The notes beneath the pieces are model-generated. The model did not search any database, was not told where the DNA came from, and saw nothing but the letters and a program-made list of their open reading frames with translations. From the NCBI GenBank assembly GCA_013299105.1, contig JAAFJY010000003.1:278279-342278 (forward strand): a DNA stretch of 64,000 nt. Direction: 5' to 3'. Below, in pieces: positions 43,495 to 52,189 of the stretch; position 1 is the first letter of the stretch; each line of letters starts with the position of its first letter. The DNA comes from Chitinophagales bacterium. Its GTDB lineage: Bacteria > Bacteroidota > Bacteroidia > Chitinophagales > Saprospiraceae. A program made the translations under genes and the position numbers.

Positions 43495-44044
43495 CAATGA
43501 TTTTCCGACTCAGTTCCATCAGGGCTGGAAAAGAAGCATTGGGGCCGAGGTTGGTCAGGCGAAGGCGCATGAGGCGATTGTGTTGGCGGACAAACACAAA
43601 TGCAAAATGTCGATTTACGCCATCGGTGTGAAAATAGGCTTCGTCGCCCAGGTTGCGGACTACTTTCAAGCCCTTTGAGCTTTGCAGCGATTTGCGGATG
43701 ATGGCATATGCTTTGCTGGCCGTTTCATCATTCTGGTAATCTTCGAGGTGAAGGGTCAGCAGGCTCGACTTGCGGGTCGCAATACTGGGCTGAACAGAAG
43801 TATAAGCACAATGATAGGTCAGGACGCCATTGATGATCTCACGTTTGTTTTCGCTTAAAATACAGGAATCACCGATGACTTTTTGGGCGTCATCAAGGAT
43901 CAATATTTGATCTGGCAGTAAAGTGTCGAGTGGTAAATGAGCCGCCTTTGATGGCATAGCGGCGCATAAGAACACCACGAGCTGAAGCAAGAAACTTCCA
44001 GTTAGCGCGAGGTAATGTCTTGTGAAGTGAGTGTACATAAGCAT
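43481..44044 (-). CDS. Secreted protein, unknown function
   Basis: The ATG at 44044 gives 187 residues, with ATG at 44038 also possible. N-terminal signal peptide (FLLQLVVFLCAAMPSKAA) and then LPLDTLLPDQILILDDAQ; no family recognised. A pair of Cys (in GDSCILSE and LTYHCAY) suggests a disulfide. The last codons (AKGA) and the stop are read from the border of hairpin element A4, so the ancestral C-terminus may have been longer or different. Confidence 0.7.
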   Translation of the reverse strand: MLMYTHFTRHYLALTGSFLLQLVVFLCAAMPSKAAHLPLDTLLPDQILILDDAQKVIGDSCILSENKREIINGVLTYHCAYTSVQPSIATRKSSLLTLHLEDYQNDETASKAYAIIRKSLQSSKGLKVVRNLGDEAYFHTDGVNRHFAFVFVRQHNRLMRLRLTNLGPNASFPALMELSRKIIAKGA

Positions 44045-44168
44045 GGGTTTTAGCAAGCTTTGTATAGAAAGTTAAAGAGACTTTGCTAGCATTTACAGGC
44101 TTGTCATGCCAATGCCCATGGAAGCCCAATTCCCTTCAACCTTTCAACCCTTCAACCACAAACTAAGT

Positions 44169-45104
44169 TCAATACCTCAACTGCCGGTACATATTGGAAT
44201 TGGCGGCATCGATGCGACTCATGATATTGGCCACTTGGTCTTTTTCATTCACGTCGCCACCCTGGAAAATCGACAATACCTCTTTTGACTTGGAATTGAT
44301 GAAATTCTGCATCAAAATGGTGTTAGGGTTTAGGTTGTAAACCGTTTGGGCTTGTTCCAGGCCCTTGGCCAGGATACTGCGACCCTTGGCCACGTCTTGG
44401 GCCATTACATCCAAGGCCAAGCGGTGGTAGATGTAGTTCAATTCGCGCATCGCTTTCATGCGTGGTGAAATGAGGTTTTCCAAGAGCCAATAGCGATTGT
44501 CCTTGTTGAGGCCAGAGCTGGCGGTCCAACCAGCTACATAAGGGTTGTTGTTTTGTGATTGGTTTACAATTTGCTGTGCAGCCTGGAAATAATTGTCGCC
44601 CCCCCTGTTGGAAAAAGAGTCATAATCCATGCCTAAGGAAACATAAGCCCAGTACGCCAAAGTCATAGACAAGTTGTCAGTGAATTGGTTGCGGCTGAAT
44701 TGCAGGTTTTGGAACTGCTCGTATTTGAATTGAACATCCTTGTCGATGTACTTGATCAAAGTTGTTTCGTAGTTGTTGCCATAAACCGGGCGGTAAGTTT
44801 CGATCAATAGCTCGGCCTGGTAAGCGTTGGGAATGGGTTGGTTGTTGCGATCCAACATTTCACCGGAGATGGTGAATTGGATGAAACCCTTTACGCGTTC
44901 GTCTTCTTTGTACTCATCATCAGTCCACTTGTTGTCGTTGAGGTATTCTCGAATCGCGGTCTCGAGATTGCTAAATACCACGGGGTCCGCAGTGAGCAGT
45001 TTTTGAACGTTGACTTTTACTTTAAAATTCAATTCCTGGGCCTGGAGTGTGACCAAGGCGAAAAAAAACAACAGAAAGAAGAAATTTCTCATGGTATTAC
45101 GCAT
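44169..45104 (-). CDS. porD: Type IX secretion protein PorD (DUF4835)
   Basis: The ATG at 45104 gives 311 residues; its first base is the last base of the coaBC TGA stop. Signal peptide (FFFLLFFFALVTLQAQ) followed by ELNFKVKVNVQKL, then DNLSMTLAYWAYVSLGMDYDSFSNRGGD and PRMKAMRELNYIYHRLALDVM, which are signatures of DUF4835. PorD is required for T9SS function in Porphyromonas gingivalis. The order bamD-rpoZ-coaBC-porD seen here is typical for the phylum. Confidence 0.9.
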   Translation of the reverse strand: MRNTMRNFFFLLFFFALVTLQAQELNFKVKVNVQKLLTADPVVFSNLETAIREYLNDNKWTDDEYKEDERVKGFIQFTISGEMLDRNNQPIPNAYQAELLIETYRPVYGNNYETTLIKYIDKDVQFKYEQFQNLQFSRNQFTDNLSMTLAYWAYVSLGMDYDSFSNRGGDNYFQAAQQIVNQSQNNNPYVAGWTASSGLNKDNRYWLLENLISPRMKAMRELNYIYHRLALDVMAQDVAKGRSILAKGLEQAQTVYNLNPNTILMQNFINSKSKEVLSIFQGGDVNEKDQVANIMSRIDAANSNMYRQLRY

Positions 45105-46309
45105 CAAACTTTGGCCAATAATCCTACTACCGCCGTCAGGATGTCATCTGCTACGGCAGCTTTTGCTTTTAACTCAAAATCCTGTCGCTTATTGTCTTTG
45201 AACAGGATAGAAACCTTGTTGGTATCATGATTGAAGCCTGCCCCCTTGTCGCGTAGCGAGTTGAGCACGATGCAATCGAGGTTTTTGCGCTCCAATTTGC
45301 CCAGTGCATTGCTTTCCTCGTTGTTGGTTTCGAGGGCAAAACCTACTAAAACCTGCCCTTTGGCCTTGTTTTTGCCTAAATAAGCGGCGATGTCGGGGTT
45401 TTTAACCAGTTCCAAGGTCAGTTCATCGCCTTGTTTTTTGATTTTTTCAGTAGCTACTGTTTTGGGGCGGTAATCGGCCACTGCGGCGGCTAAAATGCCG
45501 ACTTGACAAGACGGGAATTCAGCAATAGCGGCATCGTGCATTTCCTGGGCACTTTGCACCCGAATGGTTTTGACTTTCGACTCAGGTGCACTCAAACGAG
45601 AAGGGCCTAAAATCAAAACCACCTCTGCTCCCCGGAGCGAAGCAGCATCGGCCAATGCGATTCCCATTTTGCCAGAAGAGCGGTTGCCAATGAAGCGAAC
45701 CGGGTCGATGGCCTCGAAAGTTGGGCCAGCGGTGATCAGGATTTTTTTGCCTTTTAAATCTTGTTGTCGGGCAAAAAAACGGTCTAATAAGTTGAGAATT
45801 TCTTCTGGTTCGGCCATGCGGCCATCGCCGTGCAGGCCACTGGCCAACTCACCAGTGCCAACCGGGATCAAATGGTTGCCATAAGATTGCAAGCGCTCAA
45901 CATTGTGGCTGGTGGCGGGATGGTGCCACATGTCGAGGTCCATTGCGGGGGCAAAAAACACTGGACAACGGGCAGAAAGGTAAGCGGCGGCCAGCATGTT
46001 GTCGCAAATACCGTTGGCCAATTTTGCCAAAGTAGTAGCAGTCAGGGGCGCGATCACAAAAGCATCAGCCCAAAGGCCCAGCTCCACATGGTTGTTCCAA
46101 CCCGATTCCGAACTGACTGAGCTGTAAACTGGCCTTTTGGAAAGGGTAGACAAGGTGAGTGGGGTGATGAAATCAGCGGCTGCGGGGGTCATCAGCACTT
46201 GTACTTCGGCACCTGCTTTGATCAATAAGCGCACCAAGCTTGCCGATTTGTAAGCCGCGATGCTGCCTGTAATGCCCACAATGATTTTTTTGCCTGCTAA
46301 AGAAGCCAT
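45104..46309 (-). CDS. coaBC: Bifunctional CoaBC (phosphopantothenoylcysteine decarboxylase / synthetase)
   Basis: The ATG at 46309 ([20 protein letters not shown]) gives 401 residues; the TTG at 46318 is less likely. The N-terminal flavin decarboxylase half has [18 protein letters not shown] and [13 protein letters not shown] (the PxMNxxMW motif with Asp, as often in this phylum). The C-terminal ligase half has [24 protein letters not shown] and [17 protein letters not shown]. It makes 4'-phosphopantetheine from phosphopantothenate and cysteine in two steps. Overlaps porD by one base. Element C1 lies just upstream. Confidence 0.93.
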   Translation of the reverse strand: MASLAGKKIIVGITGSIAAYKSASLVRLLIKAGAEVQVLMTPAAADFITPLTLSTLSKRPVYSSVSSESGWNNHVELGLWADAFVIAPLTATTLAKLANGICDNMLAAAYLSARCPVFFAPAMDLDMWHHPATSHNVERLQSYGNHLIPVGTGELASGLHGDGRMAEPEEILNLLDRFFARQQDLKGKKILITAGPTFEAIDPVRFIGNRSSGKMGIALADAASLRGAEVVLILGPSRLSAPESKVKTIRVQSAQEMHDAAIAEFPSCQVGILAAAVADYRPKTVATEKIKKQGDELTLELVKNPDIAAYLGKNKAKGQVLVGFALETNNEESNALGKLERKNLDCIVLNSLRDKGAGFNHDTNKVSILFKDNKRQDFELKAKAAVADDILTAVVGLLAKV

Positions 46310-46340
46310 TTGAGTCAACTTGAAGTCCTCGGAGTGTGGT

Positions 46341-46566
46341 TACTGAAAACTTCGGAGAAAAGCGGTCTTAACAATTAAGCGTGACTTTTTGTCTAAACCA
46401 GAATTTCAGAATTACGGAATTACAGAATTTCTTGCGTGATGTTGACCAAATTCTTTCTAAAGCTGAATTTGAAAGAATTGGCCCGCTTCGCGGTCATAAA
46501 CAATTCATAATCGACATGAAAATCACAGTACCCTCAACTCCGGAAACGTCTCCGAAGTTTTCAGTA
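46341..46566. mobile_element. Inverted-end element family C, copy 1
   Basis: 226 bases with perfect 18-bp inverted ends: TACTGAAAACTTCGGAGA at 46341-46358 and its exact complement at 46549-46566. The interior has CAGAATTACGGAATTACAGA-like repeats, GCGTGATGTTGACCA, GAATTTGAAAGAATTGGCCC and a CGGTCATAAAC block. It sits between the rpoZ terminator and the coaBC start. No coding capacity. Confidence 0.88.
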
Positions 46567-46573
46567 GTTAAGA

Positions 46574-46615
46574 AAAAAGAGCAACCCAAGGTGATGGCCC
46601 CAGGTTGCTCTTTTT
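46574..46615. terminator. Bidirectional intrinsic terminator after rpoZ
   Basis: A perfect 13-bp stem (AAAAAGAGCAACC / GGTTGCTCTTTTT) with a 16-base loop. On the minus strand the T-run follows the stem, ending transcripts 19-60 bases beyond the rpoZ stop. Element C1 lies just past it. Confidence 0.85.
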
Positions 46616-46633
46616 AGCTATGCTCTTCCAAGC

Positions 46634-46978
46634 TTAATCCTGGAAACGCTTTTTGCGATCCACATAGCGGTAAGCAATTTCGTCGTTCAGAAATTCTTCG
46701 GTAGCGATGATGGCCGGGTTGGGCAGGCGCTCGTAGAACTTGCTGATTTCGATTTGCTCCTTGTTTTCGCTTACTTCCTCAATGGTATCGGAATTGACGG
46801 CAAACTCTTCCAACTTGTTGTGCAACTCGTGCTTGATGTCCACACTCAACTGGCGGGCACGCTTGGTGATGATCACCAGCGACTCGTAAACATTGGCCGA
46901 TTTTTTGGCCACTGCGTCCATGTTGCGGGCACGCACGTTGGGGTCAACCCCCTGCACTTTGGTTTTGATATCCGACAT
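46634..46978 (-). CDS. rpoZ: RNA polymerase omega subunit, Bacteroidetes type
   Basis: 114 residues, all helical and acidic at the C-terminus. It carries RNMDAVAKKSANVYESLVIITKRARQLS in the first third, the omega-like helix conserved in Bacteroidota, then KFYERLPNPAIIATEEFLNDEI. Omega helps fold beta' and assemble polymerase. The reading frame starts 35 bases before the bamD stop, so the two genes overlap and are probably translationally coupled. Followed by a strong terminator. Confidence 0.85.
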   Translation of the reverse strand: MSDIKTKVQGVDPNVRARNMDAVAKKSANVYESLVIITKRARQLSVDIKHELHNKLEEFAVNSDTIEEVSENKEQIEISKFYERLPNPAIIATEEFLNDEIAYRYVDRKKRFQD

Positions 46979-47783
46979 TGCTCAATAATTTTAATTGTTT
47001 GTTGGCATTATCCTGGATGTTTTGCACCTCGCGGAGATTCTCCGATTTGGGGTAACGTTCCATGAAATCTGCGGCGCGACGTTTGGTCTCTTTGTACCGA
47101 TCTTCGCGTTTGTCCAAAATACTATTGTTAGCCAGTTCGTAGTCTGCACGAATGATGTACAAACGTACCAACTCGGCGCTTTTGGTCTCTGGAAATTCCT
47201 TCAAGAGGGTCTCGAAGCTGGTTACTGCCGACTGGTAATACCGCATATGGTAGTACAGTTTGGCTTCATCCATTGCTTTTTCCTCCAGGCGGGCCCGCAG
47301 CTCATCGATCAAGGAATTGCATTCTTTGACCTTTTTGCTGTCAGGGTAAGCATTTACGAAATACTCCAATTCCTGAATGGCCCTTTCACTAAACGATTGA
47401 TCTAGGCGAAATGTTGGCGCTTGTTTGTAATTGCAGTATGCCGACATGAATTCTGCCTCTTCGCGCAGCGGACTTGCACCATAAGTATTGGCGAAAGTCT
47501 TGAAGTGGTAAGATGCAGAAACGTAGTTGCGGGAGTGGTAAAAAGTGTAAGCGTACTTGTAGTAGATGTCTTCCGATTCTTTTTTTCCCCGCATGGAGCT
47601 GATCAAGCCTTCGAACAAGGTCTGAGATTTTATCCACTCTTCTTCTTTGAAGTAGACTTGTGCTTTATCAAATTGCTCTTTTGGGTCGCTGCTGGTGCGA
47701 ATCCGCTCAAATTCACTTTTGCAGGCACTTACTACGAGGAGCAAAACCCACAAGAATCCCATCAAAAAGCGCTTTTTTTCCAT
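46944..47783 (-). CDS. bamD: Outer-membrane assembly lipoprotein BamD
   Basis: 279 residues. Lipoprotein signal with Cys near residue 21 (LLLVVSACKSEF), followed by TPR-like helices: FDKAQVYFKEEEWIKSQTLFEGL, YYKYAYTFYHSRNYVSASYHF, EAEFMSAYCNYKQAPTFRLDQS. This is the BamD/ComL pattern; BamD works with BamA to insert outer-membrane beta-barrels. Length is standard. The tail overlaps rpoZ by 35 bases. Confidence 0.9.
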   Translation of the reverse strand: MEKKRFLMGFLWVLLLVVSACKSEFERIRTSSDPKEQFDKAQVYFKEEEWIKSQTLFEGLISSMRGKKESEDIYYKYAYTFYHSRNYVSASYHFKTFANTYGASPLREEAEFMSAYCNYKQAPTFRLDQSFSERAIQELEYFVNAYPDSKKVKECNSLIDELRARLEEKAMDEAKLYYHMRYYQSAVTSFETLLKEFPETKSAELVRLYIIRADYELANNSILDKREDRYKETKRRAADFMERYPKSENLREVQNIQDNANKQLKLLSNVGYQNQSAGG

Positions 47784-48009
47784 AAGGCTGCAAAATTAGC
47801 TTATTTTGTGCAACTACGCAAAATAAATTTGCGCAGGACCGACTCATCTAATGAAAATACCTTGCAGCGAAACGCTGTGAAGCGTCCGCCGCACCAAGTG
47901 TTCAACATTTTTCCAGCAAAGACTGCTTTCAATATCGTCTGGTTGGTTATGGTGGTCCGAATTATTAGCTAAAATCTCCTTAACTTTCCCCCGAAATCAC
48001 CAAGACTGT

Positions 48010-48936
48010 ATGCATCGACTCAGCGAATTTCGCATTTATTACAACCATACCATTCACCCTGAACTGATGCGCATGGAGCGCAAAAGGTGGCGTCTGATCC
48101 GTTTGTTGGTTATTTCAGGGGTGCTTTTATTGGGGGTGATTGCCTTTGAGGTTTATGTAAATATCCTGGTTTTGAGCTTGGTGCTGGCCATTCCGATTGT
48201 GGGTTACCTTATCTATTTGAGCTACCGCATTCGTCGATTTATGCTCACTTTTAAACCCCATGTTTTGCGCTTGGTGCTAGATTTTATCAGCCAAGAACCC
48301 AACATGGGTCGCTTGGAATACAGCCCCGAAAAAGGCATCGACTTTGGTACTTTCCAGCAATCCCAACTTTTCGCATGCAGGCCAGCAATTTTTAATGGAG
48401 AGGATTTTATCAGCGGAAGGGTAGGGGAGATGGATTTTGAGCTTTCAGAATTGAGGGTAGAGGAGAACTCTGCCGTTTCTACGGGTTTGGAATATGTGTT
48501 CAAAGGTATTTTCCTGCACGCCATTTTTCCTGAAGATACCCGAGGTCGAGTAGCCATTTGGCCACGCGAGGTCAAGCATTTTTATACCCGCTCAATTCGA
48601 GAGTTTACCTGGAATGGGGCAGAAAACGTGGACCATGAAGTCAATGTGGACAGTTTTCGGGAGCAATTCATCGTTTATGCCGACCCCGATACCCACGTAG
48701 AAGGCATTTTGAGCGAACCCATGCAGGAAGCGATCGTAAATTATGTGAATAAAACAGGCAAGGAAATGTACCTTTCTTTTCTGGAGAAACACATTTTTTT
48801 GGCCGTTACTGAACCCCGCGACATATTAGAGCCATTCATTTGGCGTTCTAACCTCAGTTTTGACTTGATCCGCAGTTTTCTGGAGGACATTTACCTTTTG
48901 TTGGAAATTGTGCAGGATTTTGACCAAAACCACTAA
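48010..48936 (+). CDS. DUF3137-like membrane protein
   Basis: 308 residues. Two adjacent hydrophobic segments (~30-75: LLVISGVLLLGVIAFEVYVN and ILVLSLVLAIPIVGYLIYLS) followed by a soluble domain of about 220 residues: EYSPEKGIDFGTFQQSQLF, GKTG-less GEMDFELSELRVEE, and late MYLSFLEKHIFLAVTE. This is consistent with DUF3137, found in many bacteria with unknown role. Divergent from bamD with 226 bases between. Confidence 0.7.
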   Translation: MHRLSEFRIYYNHTIHPELMRMERKRWRLIRLLVISGVLLLGVIAFEVYVNILVLSLVLAIPIVGYLIYLSYRIRRFMLTFKPHVLRLVLDFISQEPNMGRLEYSPEKGIDFGTFQQSQLFACRPAIFNGEDFISGRVGEMDFELSELRVEENSAVSTGLEYVFKGIFLHAIFPEDTRGRVAIWPREVKHFYTRSIREFTWNGAENVDHEVNVDSFREQFIVYADPDTHVEGILSEPMQEAIVNYVNKTGKEMYLSFLEKHIFLAVTEPRDILEPFIWRSNLSFDLIRSFLEDIYLLLEIVQDFDQNH

Positions 48937-48950
48937 AAGTTGAAAGGTTA

Positions 48951-49123
48951 GAGCATGTTTAAATTTTTTTGTTTGCCGTAAAACGGCCCAATTTCGACTA
49001 CTTTTCGTTAGGAAAATGCTCATTATGCGCTGCATAACTCCGCTTTTCCTGCTACCTTTTTTAAAAGGGTTAGTCAAAATTTGACTCGTTTTCCGCCTAA
49101 ACCTCTAATATTTAAACAGGCTC
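48951..49123. mobile_element. Short element with GAGC(a/c)TGTTTAAA inverted ends
   Basis: 173 bases. Left GAGCATGTTTAAA (48951-48963), right complement GAGCCTGTTTAAA (49111-49123), one mismatch in 13. The interior has a CCGTAAAACGG stem and the stretch TCATTATGCGCTGCATAACT. It resembles the ends of transposase-less IS-derived miniature elements in Bacteroidota, from memory. It precedes the TraB/GumN-like gene. Confidence 0.7.
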
Positions 49124-49224
49124 TTAGGGTTGAAATGTTGAAAATAAGACCAACATTTCCCTTTTCCGAGGTCCCACTCTTTTCAACTCTTCAACATTTC
49201 AACTTCTCAACCCAATTAATCGCC

Positions 49225-50115
49225 ATGAAATACCTCATCACCGGATTGTTCTTGTTTTTTGTCCATTTTTTGCTTCAAGCCCAGGATTTACCTTCCGAAA
49301 AGTCCCTGATCTGGGAAATCAGCGGCAATGGGCTCAAAAAAAATTCCTACCTCTATGGTACCATTCATTTGATCGATCGCAAGGATTTTTTTATGCATAA
49401 ATCCACAAAGGAAGCATTTAAAAAAACCGAAAAAGTCACTTTTGAGATCGATTTGAAGGAGATGGAAAACATCTTTGCGCTGATTCCACTGCTCATGCAA
49501 TCGTTTATGAAAAAAGACACCAGCCTGCGCGATTTGCTACCAGCTGAGGACTATAAGTTGGTGGAAAAGCATTTTTCAGAGATAGGTTTACCCATGTTCA
49601 TGATCAATCGGATCAAGCCCATGTTCCTCAGCAGCCTTGACCCGGAGATGATCAGTGGAGGAGATGAAGGTAAATCAGCGGCCGAAATGACCTCTTACGA
49701 AGCCGAGTTTTTAGCAATGGCCGAGGCGGACAAAAAAGAAGTCAATGGCTTGGAGACGGCGGCTTTTCAAATGAGCATGTTCGATAGTATCCCCTACAAA
49801 GTGCAAGCCGAAATGTTGGTGGAAAGCATCAAACAAGGCAAAGGAGAATCGGATGCCGACTTTGACAAAATGGTGGATTTGTACAAACAACAAGATATCC
49901 AAGCCCTGCAAGACTTGATCAATCAAGATGACATGAACAATTACAGCGCCCTGATGCTGGACAACCGCAACAAAAAATGGATTCCTTTGATGGAAAAAAT
50001 GATGCGCCAAAATGCCCATTTTTTTGCCGTTGGAGCGGGGCACCTGGGTGGTGCAATGGGGGTGATTGCGTTGTTGAGACAAGCGGGGTACCAGGTTCGG
50101 GCATATAAGGAGTGA
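49225..50115 (+). CDS. TraB/GumN-family exported protein
   Basis: The start at 49225 (MKYLITGLFLFFVHFLLQAQ) gives 296 residues with a signal peptide; the frame from 49081 reads through repeat DNA. It shows LIWEISGNGLKKNSYLYGTIHLID, the TraB/GumN core motif GTIH, FEIDLKEMEN, and the late NAHFFAVGAGHLGGAMGVIALLRQAGY with a second conserved GAGHL motif. The family has EreA/ChaN-like folds; bacterial roles are unclear and metal-dependent peptidase activity has been proposed. Alone on the plus strand. Confidence 0.8.
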   Translation: MKYLITGLFLFFVHFLLQAQDLPSEKSLIWEISGNGLKKNSYLYGTIHLIDRKDFFMHKSTKEAFKKTEKVTFEIDLKEMENIFALIPLLMQSFMKKDTSLRDLLPAEDYKLVEKHFSEIGLPMFMINRIKPMFLSSLDPEMISGGDEGKSAAEMTSYEAEFLAMAEADKKEVNGLETAAFQMSMFDSIPYKVQAEMLVESIKQGKGESDADFDKMVDLYKQQDIQALQDLINQDDMNNYSALMLDNRNKKWIPLMEKMMRQNAHFFAVGAGHLGGAMGVIALLRQAGYQVRAYKE

Positions 50116-50143
50116 GGGCCGTGATGCTTAGGGATGAATGAAG

Positions 50144-50282
50144 CTAAGGGAGCGTAAAAAATAAGGTGGACAAGTTTGGGTTTAGCGAAAAAAGATAAGC
50201 AACTGACTGGAAGGATTTGTGTTCTTTTTTCGCTAAACCTCAAAAGCAAACCTGTCCATTTTATTTTAGCTCAAATACTAAG
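50144..50282 (+). mobile_element. Long-hairpin repeat family A, copy 5
   Basis: 139 bases from CTAAGGGAGCGTAAAAAA to TTAGCTCAAATACTAAG. The clearest hairpin: 50179-50195 and 50223-50239 are 17-bp perfect complements (GGTTTAGCGAAAAAAGA and its reverse complement) around a 27-base loop, with outer arms AAATAAGGTGGACA / TGTCCATTTTATTT. Confidence 0.9.
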
Positions 50283-50449
50283 ATGATGTTGACTATTGAA
50301 GTACGACTTAAGAATGACTACTTACGACTTACGAAGGAGGGGCTCGCTGGTCAGCTTTGTGGGTAGGTTTGCATTTGGGTTCTCCGGATTGGATTTTTTG
50401 TACGAATACGATCTGCAAGGCTATACTCGCTGAGAATAAGCTAAAAGCA

Positions 50450-50562
50450 CCAGCCCTGAAAGGGCGAGATATGTCAGCATAGGGCATCGCCCGATGATTG
50501 CGAGATATGTCAGCATAGGGTACCGCCGTACGACCATGATGGGGCACCGCCCCATGACAATC
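50450..50562. repeat. Tandem stem-forming repeat block
   Basis: Three near-repeats with GCGAGATATGTCAGCATAGG twice and a third degenerate unit. Each holds a short stem: GGGCATCGCCC, GGTACCGCCGTAC and GGGGCACCGCCCC. It begins CAGCCCTGAAAGGGCG. I recall similar interspersed repeats in other Bacteroidota genomes but cannot verify it here. Confidence 0.65.
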
Positions 50563-50721
50563 ACACAAATACATCAATATTTAGCGCCAAAAGCAGTAAT
50601 TTTTTGCAAAAAACGACCGTTTACCAAGAAATACACCACAAAACAGGTATTTCTACGCTTTTCTGCTACTGAAAGAAACCTGACCTTTACACCCAGTTAC
50701 ACACCTTAAAACCTGCCCAAA

Positions 50722-51198
50722 ATGTCGCTCACACCCCATCCCATCTCATTTTGCCACCGCAGCACACTAGTGGAAGACCTTGATGCTACCGCCGAACAAC
50801 TCGCTGAAACCTTGTCCATTCAATGGAATGTATGGATGGTCAAACCCGATCACTGTACGGTACGAGGAGTAGATACCCCGTTTATGTTCAAAATGGCTTT
50901 TGCCCGTCATACGGGTACGCGCATGGAGTTGATTGCCCCGCTGAATGGAGCCAGCATGTACGCCGAATATTTGCAAAAAAGAGGAGAGGGCCATTCCCTG
51001 AGTTGCTATACTTTTCCAGAGCTGGACGCGCTAAAGTATGCGCAGAGAGATTTACAAGCCAAAGGTTATACCCTGGTGCAGCAAGCTGTGACCCAGGGCC
51101 TTTTTGAGTTTTGCCTCTTCGAGTCGAACGATGGGGAAGAATTGATTGAACTATTGCACATCCGGGGCCTCGCTGCGCCTGACCGGACGATTAGTTGA
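50722..51198 (+). CDS. VOC-family (glyoxalase-like) protein
   Basis: 158 residues with the vicinal oxygen chelate pattern: SFCHRSTLVEDLDATAEQLAETL at the N-terminus (His as first metal ligand), then FKMAFARHTGTRMELIAP, GEGHSLSCYTFPELDAL, and a C-terminal Glu-rich SNDGEELIELLHI. Layout resembles methylmalonyl-CoA epimerase or lactoylglutathione lyase relatives, but the substrate is unclear. Alone on the plus strand. Confidence 0.7.
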   Translation: MSLTPHPISFCHRSTLVEDLDATAEQLAETLSIQWNVWMVKPDHCTVRGVDTPFMFKMAFARHTGTRMELIAPLNGASMYAEYLQKRGEGHSLSCYTFPELDALKYAQRDLQAKGYTLVQQAVTQGLFEFCLFESNDGEELIELLHIRGLAAPDRTIS

Positions 51199-51264
51199 GT
51201 GCCTTTTTTTCGACCCTAGACACAAGGCCAGAATTACCGCATCAACACCTAAAACCCTGTTACT

Positions 51265-51948
51265 ATGAAAAAATTGATTTTCTTCCTGGCATGCCTTCAT
51301 TTCTCTGGTGTTTTTGGGCAAACCAAGTCCGCCATCTACTCCCTGCAGTCCTTGTACGGAGATACTTTAAAAATCGAAATCAACCAGGTCAAAATCGACT
51401 TGTTGTTAGAATCCAGAGAACGCATTTTTTGGAAAACCAAAGGTGCAATGGGCCATTGGCAAGGTTCGGAAGCCATTTACCTGCATCCGCTGAGCTTGGA
51501 GCAGGGCTATTTCTCCTTCCAACGCAAAGATGGGGTGGCCATGAACTGGTTCATCGACACCAAGGGTAAATCAGTGCGTTTGGAATGTTTTGACCAAAAC
51601 GAACACCAGGTTTATTTGGGCAAATTTGTACCCAAAAGTGAAATTCTCAACAGCAAGCCGATTCGTGGTCAAGTTTTTGACGAAAGAAACGACCCCATGC
51701 TTGGCGTTTTCGTCGGCTACGATTACTTCGACCCTCAAAAAGGCAAAATGAGCGGTGGCGTAGTGACCAATGAAGGTGGTCGCTTCGAACTTCTGGTACC
51801 CAAGGGATGCACTGAAGTATCGGTGGGAGGATACACTGGTTTTGTGACCAAAAAAATCTCGATTGACAACATCCACGAACTCAATGTGCAACTACAACCT
51901 TTTTCAGTGGAGGCGCAGGAGCAAAGGAAGCGATTGGTTAAGCAGTGA
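51265..51948 (+). CDS. Exported protein with carboxypeptidase-regulatory-like domain
   Basis: 227 residues. Signal peptide (MKKLIFFLACLHFSGVFGQ), an N-terminal beta-rich region, and from ~132 a regulatory-like beta-sandwich: PIRGQVFDERNDPMLGVFV, GGVVTNEGGRFELLVPKG, then VGGYTGFVTKKISI. This domain is common at the start of TonB-dependent receptors and in surface proteins of Bacteroidota. Here it stands alone. A strong terminator follows. Confidence 0.75.
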   Translation: MKKLIFFLACLHFSGVFGQTKSAIYSLQSLYGDTLKIEINQVKIDLLLESRERIFWKTKGAMGHWQGSEAIYLHPLSLEQGYFSFQRKDGVAMNWFIDTKGKSVRLECFDQNEHQVYLGKFVPKSEILNSKPIRGQVFDERNDPMLGVFVGYDYFDPQKGKMSGGVVTNEGGRFELLVPKGCTEVSVGGYTGFVTKKISIDNIHELNVQLQPFSVEAQEQRKRLVKQ

Positions 51949-51972
51949 ATTAGGATGAAGTTGGCGTTTATC

Positions 51973-52010
51973 AAAAAATGCCCCAAAGTCTGGCTTTGGG
52001 GCATTTTTTT
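51973..52010 (+). terminator. Intrinsic terminator
   Basis: A perfect 16-bp stem (AAAAAATGCCCCAAAG / CTTTGGGGCATTTTTT) with a five-base loop and seven T, 24 bases after the stop at 51948. Confidence 0.92.
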
Positions 52011-52189
52011 ATTGCACGACACTATCGCATATGTTCCTGTCAGCGCTCATTTTTGTCTTTCCGCAAAAAAAAACACGAACAAATTGGTGCGCTGTCCGTA
52101 TTACCTTAAATTTGGGCGCTTGAGTGGCGAAAGCGCTCCAGGTCCTTTGTGACCACCTAACTTTAACACAGAGAAAAAACACATAACCT

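Larger units (their letters stand above)
50116..50721. other. Gene-free stretch: hairpin A5 and tandem hairpin repeat
   Basis: 606 bases. 50144-50282 is hairpin element A5; 50283-50340 has GATGATGTTGAC and GACTTACGA motifs with a GGGGCTCGCTGG block shared with 32830 and 39763; 50440-50570 is a tandem block with stem-forming GGGCATCGCCC-like units. No gene is supported. Confidence 0.7.
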
